DNA of 64,000 nucleotides, taken from the NCBI GenBank assembly GCA_905234655.1, contig CAJOJG010000008.1, positions 1 through 64,000 on the forward strand, given 5' to 3'. The notes below the pieces were generated by a model. It saw only the letters and a list, made by a program, of their open reading frames with translations. It was not told where the DNA came from and did no database searches. The position numbers and the translations under genes were made by a program. The stretch's first letter is position 1. Every line of letters begins with the position of its first letter. Source of the DNA: an uncultured Bacteroidales bacterium. Its GTDB lineage: Bacteria > Bacteroidota > Bacteroidia > Bacteroidales > UBA3824. Shown here in pieces: positions 10,846 to 20,005 of the stretch.

Positions 10846-10900
10846 GGGTATTTTTTTAGCAAAAAAAATTTTGCAATGCTAAAAAAATACCCTAACTTTG
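10846..10900 (+). promoter_or_regulatory. rpmH promoter overlapped by a perfect 16-bp palindrome
   Basis: Promoter: TTTG at 10870-10873, 19-bp spacer, TAACTTTG at 10893-10900, an ideal match. Superimposed is a perfect inverted repeat, 10846-10861 with 10877-10892 (GGGTATTTTTTTAGCA and its complement, 15-nt loop). The -33 box lies in the loop and the right arm ends exactly at the -7 box. It may be the maeB terminator, an operator for rpmH, or both. Confidence 0.7.
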
Positions 10901-10980
10901 CAACCCGAAAAGCATAACGATGGTCGTGCTTTCCAAAAAGTAAAAAAATAGTTACAAAATCTTTAATACATAAAAGCAAA

Positions 10981-11145
10981 ATGAAACGCACATTCCAGCC
11001 TTCTATCAAGAAGCGCAAACACAAACACGGTTTTAGAGAGCGCATGAAGACTGCCAACGGACGCAAGGTATTGGCAGCACGCCGCAGGAAAGGCAGAAAA
11101 AAACTTACAGTATCATCTGAGGCAACATGCCAGGGCCACTATTAG
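10981..11145 (+). CDS. rpmH: Ribosomal protein bL34
   Basis: 54-residue basic large-subunit protein translated directly from the DNA. It opens [20 protein letters not shown], continues [22 protein letters not shown] as in all L34 proteins, and ends with a short non-conserved tail [12 protein letters not shown]. It has a consensus promoter upstream and a hairpin with a T run downstream, so it is probably monocistronic. The usual neighbours (rnpA, dnaA) are absent, which is common in Bacteroidota. Confidence 0.96.
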   Translation: MKRTFQPSIKKRKHKHGFRERMKTANGRKVLAARRRKGRKKLTVSSEATCQGHY

Positions 11146-11184
11146 GATCGAGCCCCGTGCAATCTTCGTCTAAGAGATTCGAAA

Positions 11185-11216
11185 GCCCTCAATTCGTAGC
11201 GGGATTGGGGTTTTTT
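11185..11216 (+). terminator. Probable rpmH terminator
   Basis: An imperfect stem (CCCTCAATTC region against GGATTGGGG) is followed by TTTTTT at 11211-11216, about 65 nt before the next gene. Confidence 0.5.
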
Positions 11217-11268
11217 GATTTGTACTAATCCTATTATTGAGAACATAACAAAACACAGATAACCAATA

Positions 11269-13380
11269 ATGGCAGCACTATCATCCATAAGGAGCAGGGG
11301 CAAGCTGATCGCTATTTGCGTGGGCGGTGCTCTGCTTGCTTTTGTTCTCGGCGATTTCATCTCGTCCGGCGCCACGATTTTCGGGGCTGCCCAGACTAAG
11401 ATGGGTGAAATCGACGGCAATTCGATTGACTACATGCAATTCCAGCAGCAGGTAGAGGCCAGGGAGGCTTTCGTCAAGCTCGCCTCCAACCGGAGCACCC
11501 TCGATGCGGCGACTTCAGACGACATCAGGGAATATTGTTGGCAGCAGGCTGTTAGGCAGAACACAATACTGAAGAACGCCGAAAATCAGGGCGTCATCGT
11601 CACCGACGCCGAAATAGCCAACCTCATTCAGACTGGCACGGATCTTACTCCCAATATCCGCCAGTCGTTCACAGACCCACAGACCGGCGCATACAACCCG
11701 GCATACGCCAGCGAGTTTATCCGCCAGGGCAGTGACAATGGAACATACCGTTTCCTCTGGCAGACCATGGAGGACGAACTCCGCGAAAACCGCCAGCTCG
11801 TCAAGTACCTCAACATGATAAATGCTGGCCTTTATGTAACGACGGCGGAAGTGGAGCGTGAGTTTGCCCAAAGGACACAGCTCGCCGACATAAAGTATGT
11901 TTCCATTCCGTACTCCGACATTAAGGACGAGGAAGTTTCGGTTACCGACGACAAACTCCAGCGTTTTTACAAGGAAAACGTTAAGCGTTACGAGTCCACG
12001 ACCGAGACACGCGACCTTTCATACGTAGTTTTCGACATCATCCCCACACAGAAGGACAGCGCATCGGCTTTGGACATCGCCAACTCCATTAAAGGCGGAC
12101 TTGAATCTGCATCTAAGGCAGAAGTTCCGTCATACATCGACTCAAAGTCCGACGTTCCATACGTTGACTACCACTATTCAAGGGGCGACTTCGACAATCC
12201 CGCCCTTGATGAGGCAGTGTTCGCTGAGGAGCCTGGATACGTGTATGGCCCGTATGTTGACGGCGAGTTTTACAGCCTTGCCCGTGTAATCGAGAGGGTT
12301 GTACGCCCGGATTCCGTCGAGGTTTCGCACCTCCTGCTTACATTCAACAATCCCGCCGACTCGCTTACCGTAAAGGCAAAGGCCGACAGCCTTTTGGGTG
12401 TCTACAACTCCGGCATTAACTTCGGCGCATTGGCTTATCAGTTCTCTCAGGACAACGGCTCGGCTGCCGATTCCGGAAAGTTGGGTTGGATAACAGAGAG
12501 GACACCGTTCATTTCCGAATTTAAGAACGCTTGTTTCGCCACTGCAAAGGGCAAGACAAACATCGTAAAGACTGCATACGGCTACCACATCATCAAGGTC
12601 ACGAACACGACATCGCCCAAGCAGAAAGTTTCTGTCGGCATCGCGTCCGTCGACATCCGCCCGAGCAACCAGACCCGCCAGACCGCTTACTCTGCGGCAA
12701 GCGAGTTCGCAGGCCGTAACAGGACACGCCAGCAGTTCGAGCAGGCGGCTAAGGAGCAGAATCTTGTTGCCCGCGTTGCACCGAGGCTCACTTCAAACAC
12801 CGCACAAATCCCCGGCATCGAAAATTCGCGCGAGATTATCCGTGACGCATTCAACGAGGACAAGTCCAAGGAAGTTTCCGGCGTATACGAAATGGGCGAC
12901 AGGTTCATCGTTTCGGTCGTAACCGGCATTCACCCCGCAGGCGTTCAGAAACTTGCCGAGGTTAAGAACGAAGTTACACGCCTTGCGACTAACGACGCAA
13001 AGGGCGATGCCATCATCAGCAAAATCGGCTCGGTGTCGTCTGTTGACGAGGTTGCCGGCAAGATGGGCAAGTCGGTTCAGGAAGCATCTTCGGTTCATTT
13101 GGACATGATTCAGATTCCTGGAATCGGTTTCGAACCCAAAGTCATCGCCACAGCGTCCTCGCTCCAGCAAGGTCAGGTTTCAGCCCCAGTGAAAGGCGAG
13201 AATGGTGTTTATGTATTGCAGAACACATCGTTCACCCCCGCCCAGGCTATCCAGCCGCTTAATGTCACGACCGACAGGCGCATGATGGAGGCTGACCTCG
13301 CTAACAGGGCTTCTTACCAGGTTTACCAAGCGATTTTGGACAAGGCTAAGATCACCGACCTGCGTGTGAAATTCTTCTAA
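11269..13380 (+). CDS. PpiD/SurA-like membrane-anchored peptidyl-prolyl isomerase
   Basis: Periplasmic folding helper. 703 residues: a short cytoplasmic N-terminus, one membrane helix (about 13-33, LIAICVGGALLAFVLGDFI), SurA_N-type chaperone segments (about 40-230), and a parvulin PPIase domain at about 345-445 (SVEVSHLLLTF to YGYHIIKVTNT), followed by a further 260 residues ending in a second, weaker PPIase-like or chaperone region. The size and single anchor fit the PpiD-type proteins of Bacteroidetes. Probably monocistronic, with a terminator directly after. Client proteins cannot be deduced. Confidence 0.85.
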   Translation: MAALSSIRSRGKLIAICVGGALLAFVLGDFISSGATIFGAAQTKMGEIDGNSIDYMQFQQQVEAREAFVKLASNRSTLDAATSDDIREYCWQQAVRQNTILKNAENQGVIVTDAEIANLIQTGTDLTPNIRQSFTDPQTGAYNPAYASEFIRQGSDNGTYRFLWQTMEDELRENRQLVKYLNMINAGLYVTTAEVEREFAQRTQLADIKYVSIPYSDIKDEEVSVTDDKLQRFYKENVKRYESTTETRDLSYVVFDIIPTQKDSASALDIANSIKGGLESASKAEVPSYIDSKSDVPYVDYHYSRGDFDNPALDEAVFAEEPGYVYGPYVDGEFYSLARVIERVVRPDSVEVSHLLLTFNNPADSLTVKAKADSLLGVYNSGINFGALAYQFSQDNGSAADSGKLGWITERTPFISEFKNACFATAKGKTNIVKTAYGYHIIKVTNTTSPKQKVSVGIASVDIRPSNQTRQTAYSAASEFAGRNRTRQQFEQAAKEQNLVARVAPRLTSNTAQIPGIENSREIIRDAFNEDKSKEVSGVYEMGDRFIVSVVTGIHPAGVQKLAEVKNEVTRLATNDAKGDAIISKIGSVSSVDEVAGKMGKSVQEASSVHLDMIQIPGIGFEPKVIATASSLQQGQVSAPVKGENGVYVLQNTSFTPAQAIQPLNVTTDRRMMEADLANRASYQVYQAILDKAKITDLRVKFF

Positions 13381-13410
13381 GACTCATTTATAATAATTAA
13401 TATATTTAAG

Positions 13411-13447
13411 AAAGGCGCGACGTCGAGATGACATTGCGCCTTTTTTT
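13411..13447 (+). terminator. Terminator of the PpiD-like gene
   Basis: AAAGGCGC (13411-13418) pairs with GCGCCTTT (13436-13443) and is followed by a T run to 13447. Confidence 0.8.
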
Positions 13448-13489
13448 ATTTTCGATGCTTTTCGATTTCCATTTCCGAAAAAAATGTGC

Positions 13490-13497
13490 TAACTTTG
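13490..13497 (+). promoter_or_regulatory. -7 box before the alpha/beta hydrolase
   Basis: TAACTTTG, 31 nt before the ATG at 13528. This also argues against the upstream in-frame ATG at 13486, which would precede transcription. Confidence 0.6.
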
Positions 13498-13527
13498 CGC
13501 ATCAAACGAAAATCATCTGTATATAAA

Positions 13528-14286
13528 ATGGAAAACATCATAAAGGCCAACGGCGTTGATGTGCGATGCAAGACTATCGGCGAGGGCGACGACGTGTTGC
13601 TGTTGCACGGGTGGGGATGCAGCCTCGACATCTGGAAGGCCATCCAAAGCGGCCTTGAAACGAACCACAGGGTAACTTCAATCGACTTCCCCGGATTTGG
13701 GCAGAGCCAAGAGCCGCCCGAAGTGTGGGGCGTGGAAGAATACACGCGCTGCACCGAAGACCTGATAGCAAAACTTGGGCTTAAAAATCCAACGCTCGTC
13801 GGACACTCATTCGGCGGCAGGGTGTCGATTTTGCTGTCGTCAAGAAATAGTTATGTAAGTAAAGTAATATTGACAGACGCGGCGGGCGTCAAGCCGCAGA
13901 GCACCAAGATTTCGGTGTCGAGGATTTTCTCAAAAATCAAGAAGGCGACCGCAAAGGTAATCGGCGAGGCTGCGACGGAAAAGTTAGTGAAGCCGTTTGT
14001 AAATTCCCTTGCGTCAGAGGATTACAAAAATGCATCGGGAATGATGAAAGAAATCCTCAAAAAGGTTGTTGACGAAGACTTGCAGCACGTGATGCCGTCG
14101 ATAAAAGCCCCTACGCTACTCATCTGGGGCGCAAACGACACCGCGACACCCGTCGCCGACGCGCAGATTATGGAACGCCTGATTCCTGACGCGGGGCTCG
14201 TCGTGATGCCCGGCTGCACACATTTCGCGTTCTTGGAAAACCCGCAGTTTTTCCTCACCGTCGCCGAAAATTTCCTTAAAAGTTGA
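13528..14286 (+). CDS. Alpha/beta hydrolase
   Basis: 252-residue serine hydrolase of the alpha/beta fold. The oxyanion-hole HGWG motif lies near 27, the nucleophile is Ser94 in GHSFGG, the probable acid is the Asp of WGANDTATPV, and the catalytic His is in GCTHFAFLENP near the C-terminus, so the triad looks complete. No signal peptide, hence cytoplasmic. It ends 5 nt before the MurF-like ligase gene. The tight pairing suggests a shared cell-wall-related or detoxifying role, but the substrate is not visible in the sequence. Confidence 0.85.
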   Translation: MENIIKANGVDVRCKTIGEGDDVLLLHGWGCSLDIWKAIQSGLETNHRVTSIDFPGFGQSQEPPEVWGVEEYTRCTEDLIAKLGLKNPTLVGHSFGGRVSILLSSRNSYVSKVILTDAAGVKPQSTKISVSRIFSKIKKATAKVIGEAATEKLVKPFVNSLASEDYKNASGMMKEILKKVVDEDLQHVMPSIKAPTLLIWGANDTATPVADAQIMERLIPDAGLVVMPGCTHFAFLENPQFFLTVAENFLKS

Positions 14287-14291
14287 TAATA

Positions 14292-15860
14292 ATGGAAACA
14301 ATATTGACAATAATATTTGCGGTAATAGCCGCCGTGTGGGTCTGCGTAAAACTCGGATACGAGTTGCAGATGTTCCAACAAAACAGTTACCGCAACGAGC
14401 GGTATTTCAAGTGGTTCGGCAAAAATTACGCCTCGTTGGACCGCATCGTGGAACTATCGGCGATGGTAGCCATAGCAATCGTCTGGCTCGCCGGCATCAG
14501 CAAGATGTGGCTCGCCGTGCCGTCGCTGATGCAGTTGGCGTTGACGTACAAGACATTGACGAGGAAATCGAAGGTGAAACTCAAATTCACTTCCCGCGCC
14601 AAGAGGCTGTATTTCACGTCGTTGGCGATAATAGTGATTGGCATTGCCGCCAATGTCTATTACAACGGACTGATGGGCGGGCTTCTAACGGCTGCCATCG
14701 ACGGCGTATTGACGTGCATAATCCTGCCGCTCGCCAACATCATCATGAAGCCCGTCGAAAACCACATCAACCAATGGTACATCAACGACGCCAAGCGAAT
14801 CCTCAACGAGCATCCCGACTTGATAATCGTCGGAATAACAGGCAGTTACGGCAAGACAAGCACCAAACATTTCCTCGAAACAATCCTTTCGCAGAAGTAC
14901 AACGTGCTGATGACGCCGGGCAGCTTCAACACCACGATGGGCGTAGTGCGCACCATCCGTGAGTACCTGAAACCCACCCACCAGGTGTTCATCTGCGAGA
15001 TGGGCGCGAAACAGATTGGCGACATCAAGGAAATCTGCGACCTCGTCCACCCGAAATTCGGCATCCTGACTTCCGTCGCCGAACAGCACCTCGACACGTT
15101 CAAAAACATCGAAAACGTCCGCAAGACCAAGTTTGAACTCGTTGACTCGCTGCCCGCCGACGGTTGCGCTTTCCTCAACGCCGACTACGAAATCATCCGC
15201 ACGACCAACCACGGCAAGCCCGCCAAGTATTATTCGACGACCGACAAGTCCGCGAATTACTATGTCGATATGGAAAAACTTGCCTATTCGCAGGACGGGA
15301 CGGATTTTGGCGTCATTATCGACGGCAATAGTCCGCTCGCGATGCGCACCCCGCTACTCGGCGACTACAACATCAGCAATATCCTCGCGTGTGTGGCTTG
15401 CGCCCGGGAACTCGGACTTTCCGACGAGCAAATTTCGTTTGGCGTCCACAAACTTCGCCCCGTAGAACACCGCATGGAAATCAAGCCCAACGCGGCGGGC
15501 GTGGTAATCATCGATGACGCCTTCAATTCCAACCCCAAGGGCGCGAAGATGGCGTTGGAAGTGCTGTCGGGCTTTCAGGGTCGGCGGTTTGTGATAACAC
15601 CCGGCATCATCGAGCTCGGCGACAAGCAATATTTTTACAACGAGCAACTTGGCGAACAAATTGCCGACTGCGTGGACTACGCAATCCTCGTCGGCGCAAA
15701 ACAGACCGCACCCATCCACGACGGCCTCTTGAAAAAACAATTCCCCGCCGACAAGACCTACATCGCCCAAAACCTCAACGACGCGGCGCAGTGGGCGTTT
15801 GCTCGCGCCAATCCGGGCGATGTGGTGCTGTTCGAGAACGATTTGCCGGACTTGTTCTGA
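14292..15860 (+). CDS. Membrane-anchored MurF-like Mur ligase
   Basis: 522 residues from the ATG at 14292. Unlike soluble MurF it starts with about four hydrophobic segments (roughly 3-22, 55-80, 107-125, 128-150). The Mur ligase ATP-binding domain follows with the P-loop GITGSYGKTST at 181-191, the catalytic stretch containing SVAEQHLDTF, and a C-terminal ligase domain with the RPVEHRME and DDAFNSNP motifs typical of MurF. It could be a second MurF, or could ligate an amino acid or amide to a lipid-linked precursor at the membrane. An alternative TTG start at 14283 would overlap the hydrolase stop. Confidence 0.82.
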   Translation: METILTIIFAVIAAVWVCVKLGYELQMFQQNSYRNERYFKWFGKNYASLDRIVELSAMVAIAIVWLAGISKMWLAVPSLMQLALTYKTLTRKSKVKLKFTSRAKRLYFTSLAIIVIGIAANVYYNGLMGGLLTAAIDGVLTCIILPLANIIMKPVENHINQWYINDAKRILNEHPDLIIVGITGSYGKTSTKHFLETILSQKYNVLMTPGSFNTTMGVVRTIREYLKPTHQVFICEMGAKQIGDIKEICDLVHPKFGILTSVAEQHLDTFKNIENVRKTKFELVDSLPADGCAFLNADYEIIRTTNHGKPAKYYSTTDKSANYYVDMEKLAYSQDGTDFGVIIDGNSPLAMRTPLLGDYNISNILACVACARELGLSDEQISFGVHKLRPVEHRMEIKPNAAGVVIIDDAFNSNPKGAKMALEVLSGFQGRRFVITPGIIELGDKQYFYNEQLGEQIADCVDYAILVGAKQTAPIHDGLLKKQFPADKTYIAQNLNDAAQWAFARANPGDVVLFENDLPDLF

Positions 15861-15865
15861 GAGGT

Positions 15866-16747
15866 TTAGCCCCTCAATTCCTCCGGAATCTTCGGCATCG
15901 CGCCTTTCTGCGTGCAGACAAAGGCGGATACTTTCACCGCCAAGGCGTGGGCTTCATTGATTGACTTGCCGCTGAGGATAGCCGCACAGAACGCCCCCGT
16001 GAACGAATCGCCCGCGCCCACCGTGTCGGCAACCTCAACCTGGGGTGTCTCTTGAAAACTCTGGCCCTCGGCGGTGAAAACATACGAGCCATTGACACCG
16101 CACGTCAAAACCAACATGTCAAGACCGTAGTTTTTGAGCAACATACGGCACTCCGACCGCAAGTCCAAATCCTGAAACTCAAACAGACGACCGATTACAA
16201 TCAGTTCCTCATCGTTGATTTTCAAGATGTTGCAACGGCGAAGCGAGTTCTCGATAATTTCCTTGGTGTAGAAATTTTGACGGAGGTTGATGTCGAAAAT
16301 TTTAAGGCAATCACCGGGCGTTGAATCAAGGAACGCATTGATTGTCTGCCGCGAGACCACGTTGCGCTGCGCCAAAGAGCCGAAACATACCGCACGGCAA
16401 TTCTTGGCGATGTCCTTGATTTCGGCAGTGAGCGGAATGTTGTCCCACGCCACGTTTTCCTTGATGTCGTAGGTCGGAACGCCGTACTTGTCGAGGCTCA
16501 CCTGAACCGTGCCGGTTGGATATTCGACCCTCGGCATCAAGAAGTTGAGGTTGTGGCTTTTGAGGTTGTCGATTGCCTCGTCAGCCAGCGAATCGTCGCC
16601 GACGGCACTAACCGCGATTGTGGCGTCGCTGCCCAAAAACTGTCCTGCATGATAGGCGAAATTTGCCGGCGCGCCGCCGATTTCCTTGCCTTCGGGAAGC
16701 ATGTCCCACAACACTTCGCCAAGGCCTACTATGTATCTCTTTTCCAT
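15866..16747 (-). CDS. PfkB-family fructokinase
   Basis: Phosphorylates a hexose, most likely fructose, with ATP. 293 residues from the ATG at 16747 (MEKRYIVGLGEVLWDMLPEG). The longer frame to 16840 crosses a repeat and is unlikely. The family signature at the C-terminal end, VGAGDSFTGAF, holds the catalytic Asp and anion hole, and GGAPANFAYHAGQFL is the N-terminal sugar-binding motif. Third gene after a GH32 enzyme and an MFS transporter on the same strand, so it probably handles fructose released from fructan or sucrose. Converges on the MurF-like gene with only 5 nt between. Confidence 0.88.
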   Translation of the reverse strand: MEKRYIVGLGEVLWDMLPEGKEIGGAPANFAYHAGQFLGSDATIAVSAVGDDSLADEAIDNLKSHNLNFLMPRVEYPTGTVQVSLDKYGVPTYDIKENVAWDNIPLTAEIKDIAKNCRAVCFGSLAQRNVVSRQTINAFLDSTPGDCLKIFDINLRQNFYTKEIIENSLRRCNILKINDEELIVIGRLFEFQDLDLRSECRMLLKNYGLDMLVLTCGVNGSYVFTAEGQSFQETPQVEVADTVGAGDSFTGAFCAAILSGKSINEAHALAVKVSAFVCTQKGAMPKIPEELRG

Positions 16748-16782
16748 GATGTTATATGTTTGTATTTTTAATATTTTTTTGA

Positions 16783-16834
16783 CACGGAATACACTGAAAA
16801 CACGAAAATTTCTGTGTATTCCGTGTTTTCCGTG
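16783..16834. repeat. Palindromic intergenic repeat of the CACGGAAnnCAC type
   Basis: A perfect 12-bp inverted repeat (CACGGAATACAC 16783-16794 with GTGTATTCCGTG 16814-16825) followed by TTTTCCGTG. Related copies lie between the MFS and GH32 genes. It may act as an mRNA end or attenuator between fructokinase and transporter. Confidence 0.7.
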
Positions 16835-16844
16835 ACCCAAAAAG

Positions 16845-17993
16845 TTACTTAACCCGTGTCGTGAACCACAGCAGGTATGCCACGCCGACGGCGATTACAG
16901 CCACTGCACCGCTTTGTCCGCAAACATCTGAGGCAAAGCCCATTAGCAGCGGAAAAACCGTGCCGCCGAACAAACCCATTATCATCAGACCCGACACTTC
17001 GTTCTGCTTTTCGGGCATCGAGGTCAGGGCTTGGGCAAAGCAAATCGAGAAAATGTTAGAGTTGCCGTAGCCCGCAAGCGCAATCGCGACAAACAGCACC
17101 GCCTTGCCTGTGCCGAAAAAAAGTCCGCACACCGATACCGCCATCATCAAAAGACAGATTGCGTAAAACGTCCTTGTCTTCGTTATCCTGAGAAAAAACG
17201 AACCTGTCAGGCAGCCGATTGTGCGGAAAATAAAGTACAAACTCGTGGCAAACGCCGCCTCGTTGAGTGTCATGGAGAGCCTTTCCATCAGGATTTTAGG
17301 CGCGGTGGTGTTTATACCGACATCGATTCCGACATGGCACATGATGCCGAAAAACGTCAGCAGGACGGCGGGGATTTTCAAGAGCGAAATGCACTGCAAA
17401 ACCGTCGTCGCCTTGTCCTCGGATTTCTGTTCCTCGACGGGCGTAACTTTCAGCATGACAGCCGAAAACACGCTCATCACAAAGTAGAGCAGGAACAATA
17501 TTTTCCACGAAAAACCAAAGTCGGGAATGGCTTTCGTTGCGCCCCACATTGCGATATAAGGTGCTGAAAACGAGGCTATTGCCTTAACGAATTGACCGAA
17601 AGTGAGCGTAGAGGCAAGGTTCTTGTCGCCCAAGACGGTGGAAACCAGCGGGTTGAGCGATGTCTGCATCAGGGCGTTGCCGATTCCGAGCAGCGAAAAC
17701 GCAGTCAGCATAACGCCGAAAGAGTCGCCAAAAAGCGGAATCATCAGCGACAACGCCGTGATAATCAGGGATAAAAGCACCGTGTTTTTCCTGCCGATAC
17801 GGTTCATCAGCATTGATGTCGGCACCGAGAAAATCAGGAACCAGAAAAACACCAGCGATGGAAAGATATTTGCCTGAGAATCAGTGAGATTCAAGTCTTG
17901 TTTAACGTAGTTTGATGCAATGCCCACCAAATCCACGAACCCCATGCAGAAAAAACACAGCATCACGGGGATTAAAGTTAATTTCTTTGACAT
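16845..17993 (-). CDS. MFS sugar transporter (FucP-like)
   Basis: Inner-membrane sugar symporter of the major facilitator superfamily. 382 residues with about 12 hydrophobic segments. The loop after helix 2 reads MNRIGRKNTV, the MFS motif A position. The N-terminal part (CMGFVDLVGIASNYVKQDLNLT) resembles the fucose/glucose-galactose permease (FHS) group of Bacteroidetes. Placed between a secreted GH32 and a fructokinase, it is the likely fructose importer. No SusC/SusD pair lies nearby, so the locus appears to import monosaccharide only. Confidence 0.85.
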   Translation of the reverse strand: MSKKLTLIPVMLCFFCMGFVDLVGIASNYVKQDLNLTDSQANIFPSLVFFWFLIFSVPTSMLMNRIGRKNTVLLSLIITALSLMIPLFGDSFGVMLTAFSLLGIGNALMQTSLNPLVSTVLGDKNLASTLTFGQFVKAIASFSAPYIAMWGATKAIPDFGFSWKILFLLYFVMSVFSAVMLKVTPVEEQKSEDKATTVLQCISLLKIPAVLLTFFGIMCHVGIDVGINTTAPKILMERLSMTLNEAAFATSLYFIFRTIGCLTGSFFLRITKTRTFYAICLLMMAVSVCGLFFGTGKAVLFVAIALAGYGNSNIFSICFAQALTSMPEKQNEVSGLMIMGLFGGTVFPLLMGFASDVCGQSGAVAVIAVGVAYLLWFTTRVK

Positions 17994-18017
17994 GATTATT
18001 CAAATTTTTTTGGGGGG

Positions 18018-18156
18018 ACACGGAAAGCACTGAAATCACTGAATTTTTTTCGTGTGTTCCGTGTTTTCCGTGGTTATTTTTTTAACCACGAAAAGCACTA
18101 AAAAACACTAAAATTTTCAATATGTTTTTTCGTGTTTTTCGTGTTTTTCGTAGTTA
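18018..18156. repeat. Cluster of CACGGAAA-type palindromic repeats
   Basis: The gap between the GH32 and MFS genes is filled by variants of the repeat at 16783: ACACGGAAAGCAC (18018-18030) against GTGTTTTCCGTG (18061-18072), CGTGGTTA (18069-18076) against TAACCACG (18083-18090), then AACCACGAAAAGCAC and three T-rich CGTG copies up to 18156. They can fold into alternative hairpins in the polycistronic mRNA. Confidence 0.65.
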
Positions 18157-18159
18157 TTA

Positions 18160-19839
18160 TTATTTATTCAGTTGATAAATCGTTGTTTTGCAGCCGGTTG
18201 AGGTGATTTGAGAGTAACTCTCGGCGGGGAAGACGAGGTTTGTCATCACCGCTTTGCCCTCAGAATCAAACACTTCCACGCTGCATTTGTCGATAAAAAT
18301 CCTCAATGCTTTTGACCCGCCGGGGACTTTTACGGAGGTTTCGGCGGCAAAATCACGGCTGAATTGGACGTTGCCGCTTTGACGGCGGTCGAATTTCAGA
18401 ACTTTGGATTTTTGGTCGTAACTGATTGTTACACACTCGTTTTTGGTGTTTGACAGCGAGATTTTCGTATCACCTTTGATTGTGGCGAGGATTTCGCAGG
18501 CCTCTGTCGGCTGCTTGATAATTGCGCCGCGAAGCCTCAATAGTTCTTCCGAGGGTTTTGAGCCGCAAAATTTGTCGCCGTCAGCCTCAAAGATAAAAAG
18601 GTTTCTCGGCACAGAGTTTGACGAGCGGAACTGCTTGGTTGGCACGTCGTTGGCGTATTGCCAGTTGCTCATCCAAGCGAGGGCTACTCGGCGGTTTTGT
18701 GGCGCGTTAAAGAACGTTACGGTGGCGTAATGGTCTTTGCCGTAGTCGAGCCATTTGGCAGTTTTTTGGGTGCTGACAAAGCGTTTGCCGTCAAAATCGC
18801 CAATAAAATACTGTGTCGCGCTGCCGCCGAAAACGCCGCCCGGGTTGATGTTGCAGATTAACAGCCACTTGTCGCCAATTTTCATCAGGTCGGGACATTC
18901 CCAAACCCCGTCGTGGCAACCGTAACCGCTGCCGAAACTGCTCTCGAATGTCCAGTTCTTGAGGTCTTGGGACGAGTAGATTTTCATTTCCTGACCGGCG
19001 GCAAGAATCATGTTCCACCTGCCAAAGTCCTCATTATAAAAGACTTTCGGGTCGCGGAAATCACGGCTTTCGTCCGTCAAAATCGGATTGCCGGAAAACT
19101 TTACGAAAGTTTTGCCGCCGTCGGTGGAATACGCCATTGATTGTGTCTGGTTGCGTCCCGCCGAGGTGTAGAAGGCGACGACGGCGTTTTTGCCGAAGCC
19201 TGCGGAATTGTTTTTGTCAACGACACACGAGCCTGAAAAAATCGCGCCGAGGCCGTCGGGCAGGATTGCGGGCTGCTCGGGCGTCCAACTCACGAGGTCT
19301 TTGGACGTAGAGTGTCCCCAAGTCATATTTTCCCACTGCGAGCCATACGGATTCCACTGATAATAAAGGTGATACACGCCGTCGAGGTAGAACATTCCGT
19401 TGGGGTCGTTCATCCAGCCGTAAGCGGGCGAATGGTGGTACGCGGGACGGAAACGCTCGCGGTTTTGGGTGTCGAAACTCTCTGACTGGCGGATTTTTGT
19501 CCAACAAAGGTAGTTTTTGACCTCTGAGGTAGACTTTTCGCCGCCCCAAAACTCAATGTCGAAAACAAGGTTCTGTCCGCCGAACTCCTCGATGTCGAGC
19601 GGCACGAAATAGTCCACCCTGTCGGCGGCGAGTTTGACGTTGAGCGACTTGACAGTCAGGTTGTTGCAAATTACCTGAATGTTTGCGCCGTCCCTGTCTT
19701 CCTGAACGGGCAAAAGCAGGTACTTTTTCTGCGCCTTGTCTTTTACCATGACGTGTCCGCCGCCGGTAAAGAAGGTCTGCTGCGCCATGGCGGTCATCAT
19801 CATACACGCCGTGGCAACGGTTAAAAATAATCTTTTCAT
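18160..19839 (-). CDS. GH32 fructan hydrolase (levanase/inulinase/invertase type)
   Basis: Secreted beta-fructosidase. 559 residues: signal peptide 1-20 (ending TAMAQ), an N-terminal beta-rich domain (about 25-115, like the DUF4980 module found before Bacteroidetes GH32), then the five-blade propeller. Catalytic residues are visible: nucleophile Asp145 in WMNDPNG, Asp263 in FRDPK, acid/base Glu314 in WECPD. The C-terminal beta-sandwich typical of GH32 ends the protein. No lipobox, so periplasmic or released. Whether it prefers levan, inulin or sucrose is not clear. First gene of the fructan locus with the MFS and fructokinase genes. Confidence 0.93.
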   Translation of the reverse strand: MKRLFLTVATACMMMTAMAQQTFFTGGGHVMVKDKAQKKYLLLPVQEDRDGANIQVICNNLTVKSLNVKLAADRVDYFVPLDIEEFGGQNLVFDIEFWGGEKSTSEVKNYLCWTKIRQSESFDTQNRERFRPAYHHSPAYGWMNDPNGMFYLDGVYHLYYQWNPYGSQWENMTWGHSTSKDLVSWTPEQPAILPDGLGAIFSGSCVVDKNNSAGFGKNAVVAFYTSAGRNQTQSMAYSTDGGKTFVKFSGNPILTDESRDFRDPKVFYNEDFGRWNMILAAGQEMKIYSSQDLKNWTFESSFGSGYGCHDGVWECPDLMKIGDKWLLICNINPGGVFGGSATQYFIGDFDGKRFVSTQKTAKWLDYGKDHYATVTFFNAPQNRRVALAWMSNWQYANDVPTKQFRSSNSVPRNLFIFEADGDKFCGSKPSEELLRLRGAIIKQPTEACEILATIKGDTKISLSNTKNECVTISYDQKSKVLKFDRRQSGNVQFSRDFAAETSVKVPGGSKALRIFIDKCSVEVFDSEGKAVMTNLVFPAESYSQITSTGCKTTIYQLNK

Positions 19840-20005
19840 ATTTAGGACGTTTTGATTAAAAATTTCTGACGGCTAAATTACGCTAAAACGCATTTGCGAG
19901 GTATAAAAAATCGTTCAAAGGCGATAAAATTTGTTACAATGAAACAAAATTGAAAGGAATGAACGAAAAATGATGATGTTTTTGGTGAAAGTAAACGCAG
20001 ACTTC

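Noticed and set aside
9831..11066. 411-codon minus-strand frame opposite maeB and rpmH
   Set aside because: It is antisense to two clearly real genes and its translation shows the Val/Glu/His-rich composition typical of shadow frames.
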